From Apteryx mantelli (taxonomy: Eukaryota > Chordata > Aves > Apterygiformes > Apterygidae), in the NCBI RefSeq assembly GCF_036417845.1, contig NC_090012.1, positions 806,001 to 870,000 of the forward strand: 64,000 nucleotides of DNA, read 5' to 3'. A program made the position numbers and the translations under genes. The notes beneath the pieces are model-generated. The model saw nothing but the letters and a program-made list of their open reading frames with translations. It was not told the DNA's origin and ran no database searches. Positions 23,701 to 33,500 of this stretch are shown here, piece after piece (the first letter of the stretch is position 1; each line of letters begins with the position of its first letter).

Positions 23701-26700
23701 ATTCGGGGCCGTGCGAGGCGCTGTGCACAGTCGAGGTCGGTGCACGGGGGATTGGGGGCTCTGCAAGGCGCTGTGCACGGTCGAGGTCGGTGCACGGGGG
23801 ATTCGGGGCTCTGCAAGGCGCTGTGCACGGTCGAGGTCAGTGCACAGGGGATTCGGGGCCGTGCGAGGCGCTGTGCACGGTCGAGGTCGGTGCATGGGGG
23901 ATTCGGGGCTCTGCCAGGCGCTGTGCACGGTCGAGGTCGGTGCACGGGGATTCGGGGCCGTGCGAGGCGACCCCCCCCACACCCCCTGTGCAAGGTCCCG
24001 GGCGTTCCGCCCCGCGCCGGCCCCTCGGCGCCCGCTTCCCCGCCGCTCCCCGCAGGCTACGACTTCGCGGCCGTGCTGCAGTGGTTCGCCGAGCGCGTCG
24101 ACCTCATCATCCTCCTCTTCGACGCCCACAAGCTGGAGATCTCGGACGAGTTCTCGGAGGCCATCCGAGCCCTCAGGGGCAACGAGGACAAGATCCGGGT
24201 GGTCCTGAACAAGGCCGACATGGTGGAGACGCAGCAGCTGATGCGGGTGTACGGGGCGCTGATGTGGTCCCTGGGGAAGGTGTTCAACACCCCCGAGGTG
24301 CTGCGCGTCTTCATCGGCTCCTTCTGGGCCGAGCCGCTGCTCGTCTCCGACAACCGGCGGCTCTTCGAGCTGGAGGAGCAGGACTTGTTCCAGGACATCC
24401 AGAACCTGCCCCGCAACTCGGCCCTGAGGAAGCTCAACGACCTCATCAAGCGAGCTCGCCTCGTCCGGGTGAGCGCGCCCGCCCGCCCGGACGCCGGGGC
24501 CCCTCCCGGCTCCGGTTCCCGCGGCCAGAGCCGGGACCGGGACACCTGGGTCCTCTCCCAGCTGTGGTTCCCGCAGGCCGCGGCTGGGACCAGGACGCCT
24601 GGGCCCCCTCCCGGCTCTGGTTCCTGTGGACCAGGACGCCTGGGCCCCCTCCTGGCTCCTGTTCCCATGGCCAGAGCCAGGACCAGGACGCCTGGGCCCC
24701 CTCCCGGCTCTGGTTCCCCCAGGCCACAGCTGGGACCAGGACGCCTGGGCCCCCTCCCAGCTCTGGTTCCCGCAGCCAGAGATGGGACTGGGACACCTGG
24801 GTCCTCTCCCAGCTGTGGTTCTCGTGGACCAGGACTCCTGGGCCCCTCCCGGCTCCGGTTCCTATGGACCAGGACTCCTGGGCCCCCTCCCAGGTCCCGC
24901 AGGGCAGAGCCAGGACCAGGACGCCTGGGCCCTCTCCCAGCTCTGGTTCCCGCAGGCCACAGCTGGGACCGGGACACCTGGCTCCTCTCCTGGCTCCTGT
25001 TCCCGCGGGCCAGGACGCCTGGGCCCCCTCCCAGCTCTGGTTCCTATGGACCAGGACGCCTGGGCCCCCTTCCCGGGTCCCGCGGGGCAGAGCTCGGCCC
25101 GGACGCCTGGGCCCCCTCCCGGCTCTGGGTGGACGTGGAGGCCTCGCAGCCAGGACGGGGGGGGGACCAGGACGCCTGGGTCCCTCGTGTCGGGGGGGGG
25201 GGGGGTCCTGGCACGGTTCCCCCCGGCTCCGGCCGCCTCCAACAATAGCCCCGGGGGGGGACACAGCCCCCGGCCCGGCCGCATCCTGCGCCCGGTTTCC
25301 TCGTTAGCGGTTTCCGATGGGGCAGAGCCTTCCGCCGCCCTCATTAAGGAGTAATTAACGTCCAATCCCGCCCCCCCCCCCAGCCGGGTCCCGCTCCGGG
25401 TCCCCCCTGCCGCTGCCGGAGCCGCCGGGGCCGGAGCCGCCGGAGCCGGGGCGTTGGATCTGGCCGAGCCCCTCACCCTGGCGTCGGGCCGGGCCGGGCC
25501 GGGCGGAAGCCGGGGGTCGGGGGCTGGCGGCGTTTTCCAGCGCCGTTTTTCCCTCCCGCTCGGCCTTATCTCTTCCGGCCACCTGCGGCCGCGGCTCTTT
25601 GTGCGCCCGGGGCTTCCTCCCGCCCGGAGCGGCCCACGGAGGCGGCTGCTGGGATTTTCCAGGACGGGGGCCAAGGCGGCTCCCGCACGCAGCCCCCGGC
25701 CGGACGGGATGGGATGGAAATGGGAATGGGATGGGGATGGGATTGGTATGAGGATGGGATGGGGATGGGATTGGGATAGGGATGGGAATGGGGATGGGAT
25801 GGGAATGGGGATGGGATGGGATGGGAATGGGGATGGGGATGGAGATGGGTTGGAGACGGGATGGGGACGGGGACGGGACTCCAGCCAGGACCCCCTGCAC
25901 CACGATCCCGCGGGAGCCACCCCGGCGGTGACCAAGCGTTGGACACCCCGACCCCCCCCGAAACTCCCCCAAATCCCCCCAAACCCCCCCCCATCCGCAG
26001 GAGCAGGTCGGGGGGCCCAGGTGTCCGGGTGGGAGCGGGGGCGGGGGCGGCCCGGACGCCTGGGCCCCCAGCGACGGCCGGCCCCGCCGCAGGTGCACGC
26101 TCACATCATGGGCCACCTGAAGAAGGAGATGCCCTCGGTCTTCGGCAAGGACAACAAGAAGAAGCAGCTCATCGCCAAGCTGCCGCTGCTCTTCGCCAAG
26201 ATCCAGCTGGAGCATCACATCCCGCCCGGAGACTTCCCCGACTGCGCCCGCATGCAGGTGGGCGCCGCCGCCGCCGCCGCCGGGGCCGCTCCCGGCTTCT
26301 CGCACCCGGATAACCGGCTTCTTGCACCCGGAAAAACAGCTTTTTGCAGCCTTTATTGCACCCAGATAACCGGCTTCTTGCACCCGGAAAAACAGCTTTT
26401 TGCAGCCTTTATTGCACCCAGATAACCGGCTTCTTGCGCCCGGATAACCGGCTCTCTTGCACCCGGATAACTGGCTTCTTGCAGCCGTTATTGCACCCGG
26501 ATAACTGGCTTCTTGCACCCGGATAACCGGCTCTCTTGCACCCAGATCACCCGTCTCTTTTGCACCCGGATAGCCAGGTTTAATCCGCTTTTTTGCACCG
26601 GGAGGTTCGATAACCGGCTTTTTGCAGCCTTTATTGCACCCGGATATCCTGCTCCACTGCACCCGGATATCCCGCTCTGTTGCACTCAGATAACCAGCTC

Positions 26701-28786
26701 TATTGCGCCCAGATAGCCAAGGTTAATCCGCTTTTTTGCACCGGGAGGTCCGATAACTGGCTTTTTGCGGCCTTTATTGCAGCCGGATACCCTGCGCTAT
26801 TGCACCTGCGTAACTGGCTCTCTTGCACCCGGGTGCCCCGCTCTGTTGCACTTGGACAACCGGCTCTGTTGCACCTGGATAAGCAGCTTTAATCTGCTTT
26901 TTTGCACTGGGGAGGTCCAATAACCGGCTTTTTGCAGCCTTCATTGCACCCAGCTACCCTGCGCTATTGCACCCAGATCACCTGTCTCTTTTGCACCCGG
27001 ATAACCGAGTTTAATCCGCTTTTTTGCACTGGGAGGTCTGATAACCAGCTTTTTGCGGCCTTTATTGCACCCAGATATCCTGCTCTGCTGCACCCAGATA
27101 TCCCGCTCTGTTGCACTTGGACAGCCAGCTCTTTTGCACCTGGATAAGCAGCTTTAATCTGCTTTTTTTGCACTGGGGGGGGTCCGATATCTCCTTCTCT
27201 GGAGATATTCAAAACGCGCCTGGATGCAATCCTGTGCAATGTGCTCTAGGTGACCCTGCTTGAGCAGGGGGGTTGGACTAGATGATCTCCAGAGGTCCCT
27301 TCCAACCTCAGCGATTCTGTGATTCTGTGATAACTGGCTTTTTGCAGCCTTTATTGCACCCGGCTACCCGGCTCTATTGCACCCAGATCACCCGTCTCTT
27401 TTGCACTCAGATAACCTAGTTTAATGCGCTCTATTGCACTGGGAGGTCAGATAACCCGCTTTTTGCAGCCTCTATTGCACCCGGATATCCTGCTCTATTG
27501 CACTGTTGCACCTGCATAACCGGCTCTATTGCACCTGCATATCCAGCCCTATTGCCCCTGGATATCCCACTGTATTGCACCCAGATATCCCACTCTATTG
27601 CACCTGGATAACTGGCTCTATTGCACCCGAATATCCTGCTCTATTGCACTGTTGCACCCGGATAAGCAGCTCTATTGCACTATTGCTCCCGGATAACCAG
27701 CTCTATTGCACCCGGATAAGCGGCTCTATTGCACTATTGCACCTGGATAACTGGCTCTATTGCACCCAGATAACCAGCTCTATTGCACCTACATAACCGG
27801 CTCTGTTGCACCCAGATAACCAGCTCTATTGCACCTACATAACCGGCTCTGTTGCACCCAGATAACCGGCTCTGTTGCACTATTGCACCTGGATAACTGG
27901 CTCTATTGCACCTGGATATCCTGCTGTATTGCACTATTGCACCTGGATAACCAGCTCTATTGCACCCGGATAACCGGCTCTATTGCACTGTTGCACCCGG
28001 ATACCCTGCTGTATTGCACCCGGATAACCGGCTCTATTGCACTGTTGCACCCGGATACCCTGCTGTATTGCACCCGGATAACCGGCTCTATTGCACTATT
28101 GCACCCGGATAAGCGGCCCTATCGCCCCCCCGGCTGCCCCGTGTTTAATCCGTGCCCCCAGCCCGGGCGCCCCGCTAATGGCGTGTCCCATCCCGTCCTT
28201 CCCTTTCCCGCCCGGCGCGGCGCGGCGGCAGGAGCTGCTGCTGGCGCACGACTTCGGGAAGCTGCGGGGGCCGAAGGGGCGGATGCTGGAGGCGCTGGAG
28301 GAGCTGCTGTGCCGCGACGCGGCGGCGCTGGTGCCGCTGCTGCAGCACGAGGAGCTGGCGGCGCCCGAGGCCGCGGTGCACGGCGGCGCCTTCGAGGGCG
28401 CCCGCCGCGGCCCCTTCGCCGAGGGCGCCGCCGAGCGCGAGGAGGAGGAGGAGGAGGAGGCGGCGGCGGCGGCGGGCGACGAGTGGGTGGTGACCAAGGA
28501 CAAGCCCAAGTACGACGAGATCTTCTACACGCTGGCGGCGGCCGACGGCAAGGTGAGCGGGCGGCGGGCGCGCGGCTGGATGCTCGGCTCCCGGCTGCCC
28601 AGCTCCGTGCTGGGCCGCATCTGGCAGCTGAGCGACGTGGACGGCGACGGCCGCCTCGACCACGAGGAGTTCGCCCTCGCCAGCCACCTCATCGGCGCCA
28701 AGCTGGAGGGCCGCGGGCTGCCCGCCGACCTGCCCCGCCGCCTCGTGCCGCCCTCCAAGCGGCGCCACAAGGGCTCCGCCGAGTGA
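20708..28786 (+). CDS. EHD2: EHD2, EH-domain dynamin-like ATPase of caveolae; complete, 542 aa
   Basis: Five coding exons: 20708-21105, 22337-22434, 24056-24468, 26093-26257 and 28232-28786 (TGA). All splice sites are GT-AG, and the sum is exactly 543 codons (human 543 aa). The ATG at 20,708 starts [11 protein letters not shown], the expected EHD2 start. Domains in order: N-terminal helical part, dynamin-type G domain with P-loop GQYSTGKT (about 63-70), DTPG (151-154) and NKAD (217-220), the KPF/NPF loop motifs (KPFRKLNPF, near 119-127), helical stalk, an acidic linker with a run of seven E, and a C-terminal EH domain with the EF-hand loop [13 protein letters not shown]. It ends [14 protein letters not shown] like the human protein. 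Family knowledge: EHD2 oligomerises on PI(4,5)P2 membranes, stabilises caveolar necks and limits their mobility. The introns carry large minisatellites but the coding exons look intact. Confidence 0.98.
21350..21815. repeat. EHD2 intron 1 minisatellite with GTGCATGCA cores
   Basis: Degenerate units of about 25-30 bp carry GGTTGCAATAGTGCATGCA and GTTGGGGCTGC variants. The array fills the middle of intron 1. Flanking intron sequence is GC-rich and unremarkable. Confidence 0.85.
22590..23175. repeat. EHD2 intron 2 minisatellite built on GTCCAGATGTGCCCCC
   Basis: About a dozen units, roughly 40-60 bp apart, each contain CCAGATGTG(C) followed by a C run. The same core is found in inverted orientation at 29,780-30,300. 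Confidence 0.85.
23395..23975. repeat. EHD2 intron 2 minisatellite with GTGCACGG cores
   Basis: The left part is loose (GTGCACGGGG every 20-40 bp). The right part (about 23,690-23,970) is a regular array with a unit close to 58-60 bp, sharing GGCGCTGTGCACGGTCGAGG and GTGCACGGGGGATTCGGGG. Confidence 0.88.
24490..25130. repeat. EHD2 intron 3 minisatellite, CCAGGACGCCTGGGCCCC units
   Basis: Tandem units of about 35-60 bp alternate ACCAGGACGCCTGGGCCCC with CTCCCAGCTCTGGTTCC. The GACGCCTGGGCCCC core also appears singly elsewhere in the window on both strands. Confidence 0.88.
25705..25880. repeat. GGGATG/GGGAT short tandem repeat in EHD2 intron 3
   Basis: An array of GGGATGGGAT, GGGAATGGG and GGGGATGGG steps lies between the larger intron 3 minisatellite and exon 4. 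It is purine-rich on the + strand. Confidence 0.85.
26290..28115. repeat. EHD2 intron 4 satellite-like array, unit about 23 bp, split by a CR1 copy
   Basis: Nearly the whole intron is a run of 23 bp units of the type TTGCACCCGGATAACCGGCT. Variants have an extra TATTGCACTG step, and longer composite units in the left half include TTTAATCCGCTTTTTTGCAC. The CR1 fragment at 27,186-27,331 interrupts the array, which resumes in the same orientation on the other side. Confidence 0.92.
27186..27331 (+). mobile_element. CR1 LINE, truncated 3' end
   Basis: About 146 bases carry the conserved CR1 3' end: a GAGATATTCAAAACGCGCCT start, GGTTGGACTAGATGATCTCC, then AGAGGTCCCTTCCAACCTCA, ending in ATTCTGTGATTCTGTGA. 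The tail is on the + strand 3' side, so the copy is in the same orientation as EHD2. It is 5'-truncated, as nearly all CR1 copies are. It is the best single indicator of an avian origin. Confidence 0.95.
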
Positions 28787-29000
28787 GCGCGGGGGCTCCG
28801 GCCCCCCCACCCCGTGCACCGTGCATCATGCACCATGCAACGTGCACCGTGCACCATGCACCATGCAACGTGCAACGTGCATCATGCAACATGCACCATG
28901 CACCATGCAACGTGCATCATGCAACATGCAACGTGCACCATGCAACGTGCACCATGCACCGGCTCCCCCACCCCGATTCGGCTCCGTGCACAATAAACAG
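28787..29000 (+). other. EHD2: EHD2 3'UTR with GCACCATGCA repeat and poly(A) signal
   Basis: Directly after the stop, 28,813-28,968 is an array of roughly 7-10 bp steps (GCACCATGCA, CAACGTGCAC, ATCATGCAAC). AATAAA stands at 28,992-28,997, so the repeat forms most of a 3'UTR only about 230 bases long. The transcript end is inferred from the signal. Confidence 0.85.
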
Positions 29001-29039
29001 CAGGCGCCCAGGATGCGCGTGCTGCATCTGCGAGTTTGC

Positions 29040-29560
29040 ATTGGGGGGAGGGGTTGGTGCAAAAGCCGGGGGGGGGTTGCAAGGGGAGGGTGCGGGTTTG
29101 GGGGTTGCAAGGGGATGGTGAAGGCTGGGGGTTTGCAGGGGAACATGGGGGGGTTGGGTACAAAAGCTGGAGGTGTGCACAGGGATCATGCGGGTTTGGG
29201 GGTTGCAAGGGGATGGTGCAGGCTGGGGGGGTTGCGGGGGGATGGTGGGGGGTTTGGGTGCAAAAGCCGGGGGGGTTGCAAGGGGACAGTGCAGGCTGGG
29301 AATTTGCATGGGGACGGTGCGGGTTTGGGGGTTGCAAGGGGGCGGTGGGGGGGGGGTCATTGCAAAACCTGGGGGTTGCACAGGGATGGTGCAGGTTTGG
29401 GGGGATTTCAGGGGGGATGGTGGGGTGTTTGGGTGCAAAAGCTGGGGGGTTGCACAGGGATCATGCTGGTTTGGGGGTTGCAGGGGGACAGTGGGGGGGG
29501 AAGTGCAAAAACCGGGGAGTTGCACAGGAACGGTGCAGGTTTTGGGGTGCAAAAGTGTGG
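29040..29560. repeat. Minisatellite after EHD2, GGGGGTTGCAAGGGGATGGTG units
   Basis: Units of about 50 bp combine GGTTTGGGGGTTGCAAGGGG with a GGTGCAGG step. The array is G-rich on the + strand. From about 29,615 to 29,735 it grades into TGTGTGCACGCATG alternating sequence. Confidence 0.85.
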
Positions 29561-29779
29561 GGGGGGACACGGTGGGGGTCCAGGGTGGTGCTGGGGAGGG
29601 GGTGGGTGCATTGGGGGGGGGTTGCATGTGTGTGTGCGTGTGGGTGGGGGTGTGCACACATGTGTGGGTGTGTGCACGCATGTGCATGCACATGGGGAGG
29701 TGTGGGGGGGGTGCACGCGCACACATGTGCGGGCGTGTGGCAGCGTGAAGGGGGACCCTGACGGAGAAATTCAGTGGGT

Positions 29780-30310
29780 GACGCCGGGGCACATCTGCAT
29801 TCACACTGGGATGTAGTGATGGGCGGGCAGCACATCTGGAATAACATCTGGGACGGGGGTCAGGGTCGTGCGGTCGCACATCTGCGCACACAGGAGGGGG
29901 AAGGGGCACATCTGGGCTCACATCTGGAGCCAGGGAGGGGGCAGCGGGCGGCAACCAGACCGCACAGCTGGAGCCACACCTGGAGAAGGACGAGCAGCGC
30001 TGCGAGGGGGGGTCTTGCCCCCAGTCTTCACATCTGGAGCCCGCGCACATCTGGACGCACAGCTGGATTCATGGCCGGCACGAAGGGGGGCATTCATTAA
30101 CACATCTGGAGAGGGCTGCAGGGACCTGGTGCACATCTGGATATACACCAGGACACATGGGCAGGGTGCATTGTGTGCCACATCTGGATATAGGTTTGAG
30201 TGAACATCTGGGCCACATCTGGAGGAGGTTTAGGGGGTATCAGGGCCCCCACCTGGGGGGGGGTGCAGCATCCCGGTATCACATCTGGACCCGCATCTGG
30301 GAATAGCTGG
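29780..30310. repeat. CACATCTGG dispersed tandem element upstream of NOP53
   Basis: About 20 copies of (G)CACATCTGG(A) occur at irregular spacing of 15-60 bp. The core is the reverse complement of the CCAGATGTG units in EHD2 intron 2. The array ends about 280 bases before the NOP53 start codon. Confidence 0.8.
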
Positions 30311-30369
30311 GCTCCTCCCTCCTCCCCACCCCCCGCCAGATGTTACCGTCGACTCACCCCCGCCCCTCG

Positions 30370-30588
30370 CCTGGTGACGTCACCCCGTGACACCGCCCGC
30401 CGCGCGTCCAATCCGGGCCCGCCTCGGGCGCCGCCTCGCCCTTCCCAAGATGGCGCCGCCCCCCCCATCATCGTGCCCAGCCCTCCCTCCCCGCCATGGC
30501 GGCCGGAAGCGGGAGGCGGGCACTTCCGGCACGCGGCGCGCCCCGCCCTTCCTTCCCCCCACCCACACTCTCTCACCCCGCGTCCAAG
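30370..30588 (+). promoter_or_regulatory. NOP53: NOP53 promoter region: CRE, ETS and YY1-type sites, pyrimidine-rich leader
   Basis: A perfect TGACGTCA palindrome lies at 30,375-30,382. ETS-type GGCCGGAAGC and CACTTCCGG sites lie around 30,500-30,530. Three AAGATGGCG/CCATGGCGG-like YY1 motifs are present, one of them over the start codon. A CCTTCCTTCCCCCCACCC tract just before the ATG resembles a 5'TOP leader, as expected for a ribosome-biogenesis gene. The assignment is by motif only. Confidence 0.6.
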
Positions 30589-33500
30589 ATGGCGGCGCCC
30601 GCGGCGGCGCCGTTCCTGGGCCTCGGCCCGGCGTCGCGGCCCCCCGCCGCCTCCCGGCCCCGCGCCCGCGGCCGCCGCCACCGCAAGAAGGGCTGGAAGC
30701 GCTGGGCCGGCCCCGAGGCGCGGCTCGGCCGCGAGATCGGCGACTTCCTCGAGGACGTGGCGCTGCAGCAGCGCGCGGCCGGGTGAGGCCGAGGCCGGGC
30801 CCGGGCCTGGGCCTTGGCGGGGGGATGCGGGGCCCTGAAGGGGCTTTGGGGACCCAGAAGGGGACTTGGGGGCCTGGGGGGGGGTTCCTGGGGTGCGAGA
30901 GGGGCTGGGAGCGGCCTGGAAGGAGACCAGAGGAGCCTGGGGGGGGCTCTGAGGGGGGATTTGGGGTGGGAAATGCCTTGGGGGCCCTGAAGGAAGGGCC
31001 AGGAGCGGCCCGGGAAGAGATGAGAGTGTCCCAGCGGGGTGACGGGACCTTGGGGCGACCTGGGAGAGGCCTTGGGGGGGGTCCCGGGGGGAGCAGAGAC
31101 CATCTGGGGCTGGGAAGGGCTTTGGGGGGGCAGGCGAGGGGCTTTGGGAAGGGTTTGAGGGCGCCCGGGGGGCTCCCGGGGGAGCGAGAGGCCCTGAGGA
31201 GGCCTTGGGGGAGCCCCGGGGGTGTGAGGGGACATTGGGGGGGGGTGAGGGGACTTTGGGGGGGGCTCTGGGGTCGCAAAAGGGCCTTGAGGGGACGTTG
31301 GGGGTGTGAGGGGGCTGAGAGAGGCTTTGGGAGATGCTGGGGGGGGGAATAAGGGGTCTCATGGGGATTTGGGGGGGCTCCTGGGAGTGGGAGAGGTCTG
31401 GGGGGGGGATCCTGGGGTTTGAGGGGGCTCAAGGGGCCTTGGGGCAGCTCTGGGGGGCGGCTGGGGGGTGCGTGGGGCTGGGGGGGGTGCTGGGGTTGTT
31501 GTGGGGGGAAAGAGGAGCCGCGGGGTGAGCGAGGGGGGCCGAGGGCCCCGTTTCCCCCCCCACCCCGGGAAGCAACTCGGGCTCCTGCTCTTCCTCCCCC
31601 CCTCAGGGGCCTCATCGCCGAGAAGCCGGACGAGAGTCTCTTCTTCGTGGACACGGGCGACGCGGAGAAGGGTGAGCGCGGGGGGCCGGCGAGGGCCCCC
31701 CCGGGGGGGCCGGGGGCTCGTGGGGCCGCTCGGCGCCGGCGGCAGCCTCTCCCCGGCCTCGGCGTGACCGTTCCTGCCCGGCGCCGCAGATCGGAAGCTG
31801 AACGGCGGGAAGGAGAAGCCGCTGCGCATCGACCTCATCCTGCAGCCCGACTCCAAGGTGTCGGCGCCCAAGGAGTGAGTTTCCCTGCGGGAAGGAGCCT
31901 CCGCTTCCCCCTCCGGGCTCCTCGTGCCAGCTGAGACGGGCCGCGGCAGTGCCGGGGGGGATGCTCCCAGGGTGACTCCCTGCCCTTCCGCAGCATCCTG
32001 GCGCACCAGATTCCCAACGGGAAGAAGGAGAAGCGGAAGCGGCAGCTGTGGGAGAGGCTGGCGGAGAAGGGGGTGCTGCCCCGGCGGGAGCGACTCCTGC
32101 GGGCCCGGCTGCAGAGGGAGCCGCCGGCCGCCACGGGGAGCAAGGTCCTGGAGCCAGGACGCGTCGACCCGGCCAGGAGCTTCTACGACATCTGGGCGGA
32201 GAACAGTAAGGAAAAGCGGGAATGGGGCATGGAGCGGCCGTGCCGGCGTGTCCCGGCAGGTGTCAGCACCGGCACTAATGGTTTTGGGGTCATTTCACCC
32301 TGTTCGGACGCAAACGAGCTCAAATTCCCTCCCTGTCGGAGCTGGCAGCGCGCACACCTGGGTTCTCCCCGAAATCCGGGAGACGGAAGAGACGCGCAGG
32401 CCTGGCATGGCCGGAATGCCTGCGCTCTCTCTTCGTTTCCACGGCTCTTTGTTCCCAGCCGTGGAGCCAACAGCATGGGCGGACGGTCGCGTTCCGGCGG
32501 CCACGGAGCCGGGATTAACCCTGAGCCATGCCCTGGTCACTCCGGGGAGGACGGGGGCACGCGCGGGAGCGGCCGAGGAGGAGGAGCGAAACCGGGAACG
32601 CTGCCCGCGTCGGGGAGGGGGGGGACCGGGAAAGGGACGGAGCCGCGGGAAACCCACGGAGCGCAGCCTGGGGACCGCTCCCGACGGGAAGGGGGGGCGG
32701 ATTGGGGCTGGCGTCTCCCGCTTCCCGCCCGGCTTTGGCGGTGGGGGGGGGGGGGGCTGACGTCCCGTCTTCCCACAGACCCGCTGGAGCGGGCGCTGGC
32801 CGGCCAGGACGGCTGGTTCCTGGAGCAGACCAAGAAGCAGAGGGTCAAGGTGAGCCCGGAGCCGGGGGGGAGCGCGGAGGGGATTGGAATTCCGGCTGGC
32901 TGCTGCCTCTCACGCCGTCCTGCCCTTTTCCCCCTCCTCCTCCGGCAGCGCCCCGCCAGGCTGCGGAAGAAACCCTCGGAAGCGCCCGCCGTGGAAGTCA
33001 TCGCCGCCGGCGGCTCCTACAACCCCACCTTCGAGGACCACCAGGTCGGGAGGGGGGCGGCTCGGCCGCTCCTAGGGGTCCGGCCCGCTCCCGCCGCCAT
33101 TCCCGCCGGCGCCTCCGGGCTCCGGAGTGACTTGTGCCGCCGGCTCCCCGCAGGCGCTGCTGCTCCGGGCCCACGAGGTCGAGCTGAGGAAGCAGAAGGC
33201 CGAGGAGAAGGTGGAGAGGCAGCTGGGCTTCCCTACGGCTGCTGAGGCTCCCACTGCGGTGAGACCCGGAGCTCCGCTCCCTGGGAGCCTCCCCCTGCTC
33301 CGGGCGCCCTCATTCCGGATCCCGCCTTCCCCTGGGACAGGGCGCCCGGAGGCCTCTCGTCGGGCTCCGCGCCGGAGCTGCCGATCGCTCTAAGGGGATG
33401 CAGTGGCCTCCGAGGCTCTGTGATAATCCCGCTCGGCTCTGGCTTCTCCCGTTCTGGGAAACCCGGAGCCGAGTGCCGAGCGTGTCCCGCCCGTAGGAGA

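Noticed and set aside
26290-28115. CRISPR-like appearance of the regular 23 bp repeats
   Set aside because: Units are adjacent without unique spacers, and the locus is a vertebrate intron.
28091-29121. Long + frames crossing EHD2 exon 5 and the following repeats
   Set aside because: Only the frame of the EHD2 exon has family identity. The others are GC-driven shadows that continue into minisatellite sequence.
30387-31352. 321-424 aa frames over NOP53 exon 1 and intron 1
   Set aside because: Only the first-exon frame matching NOP53 is real. The rest reads through G-rich intron repeats on both strands.
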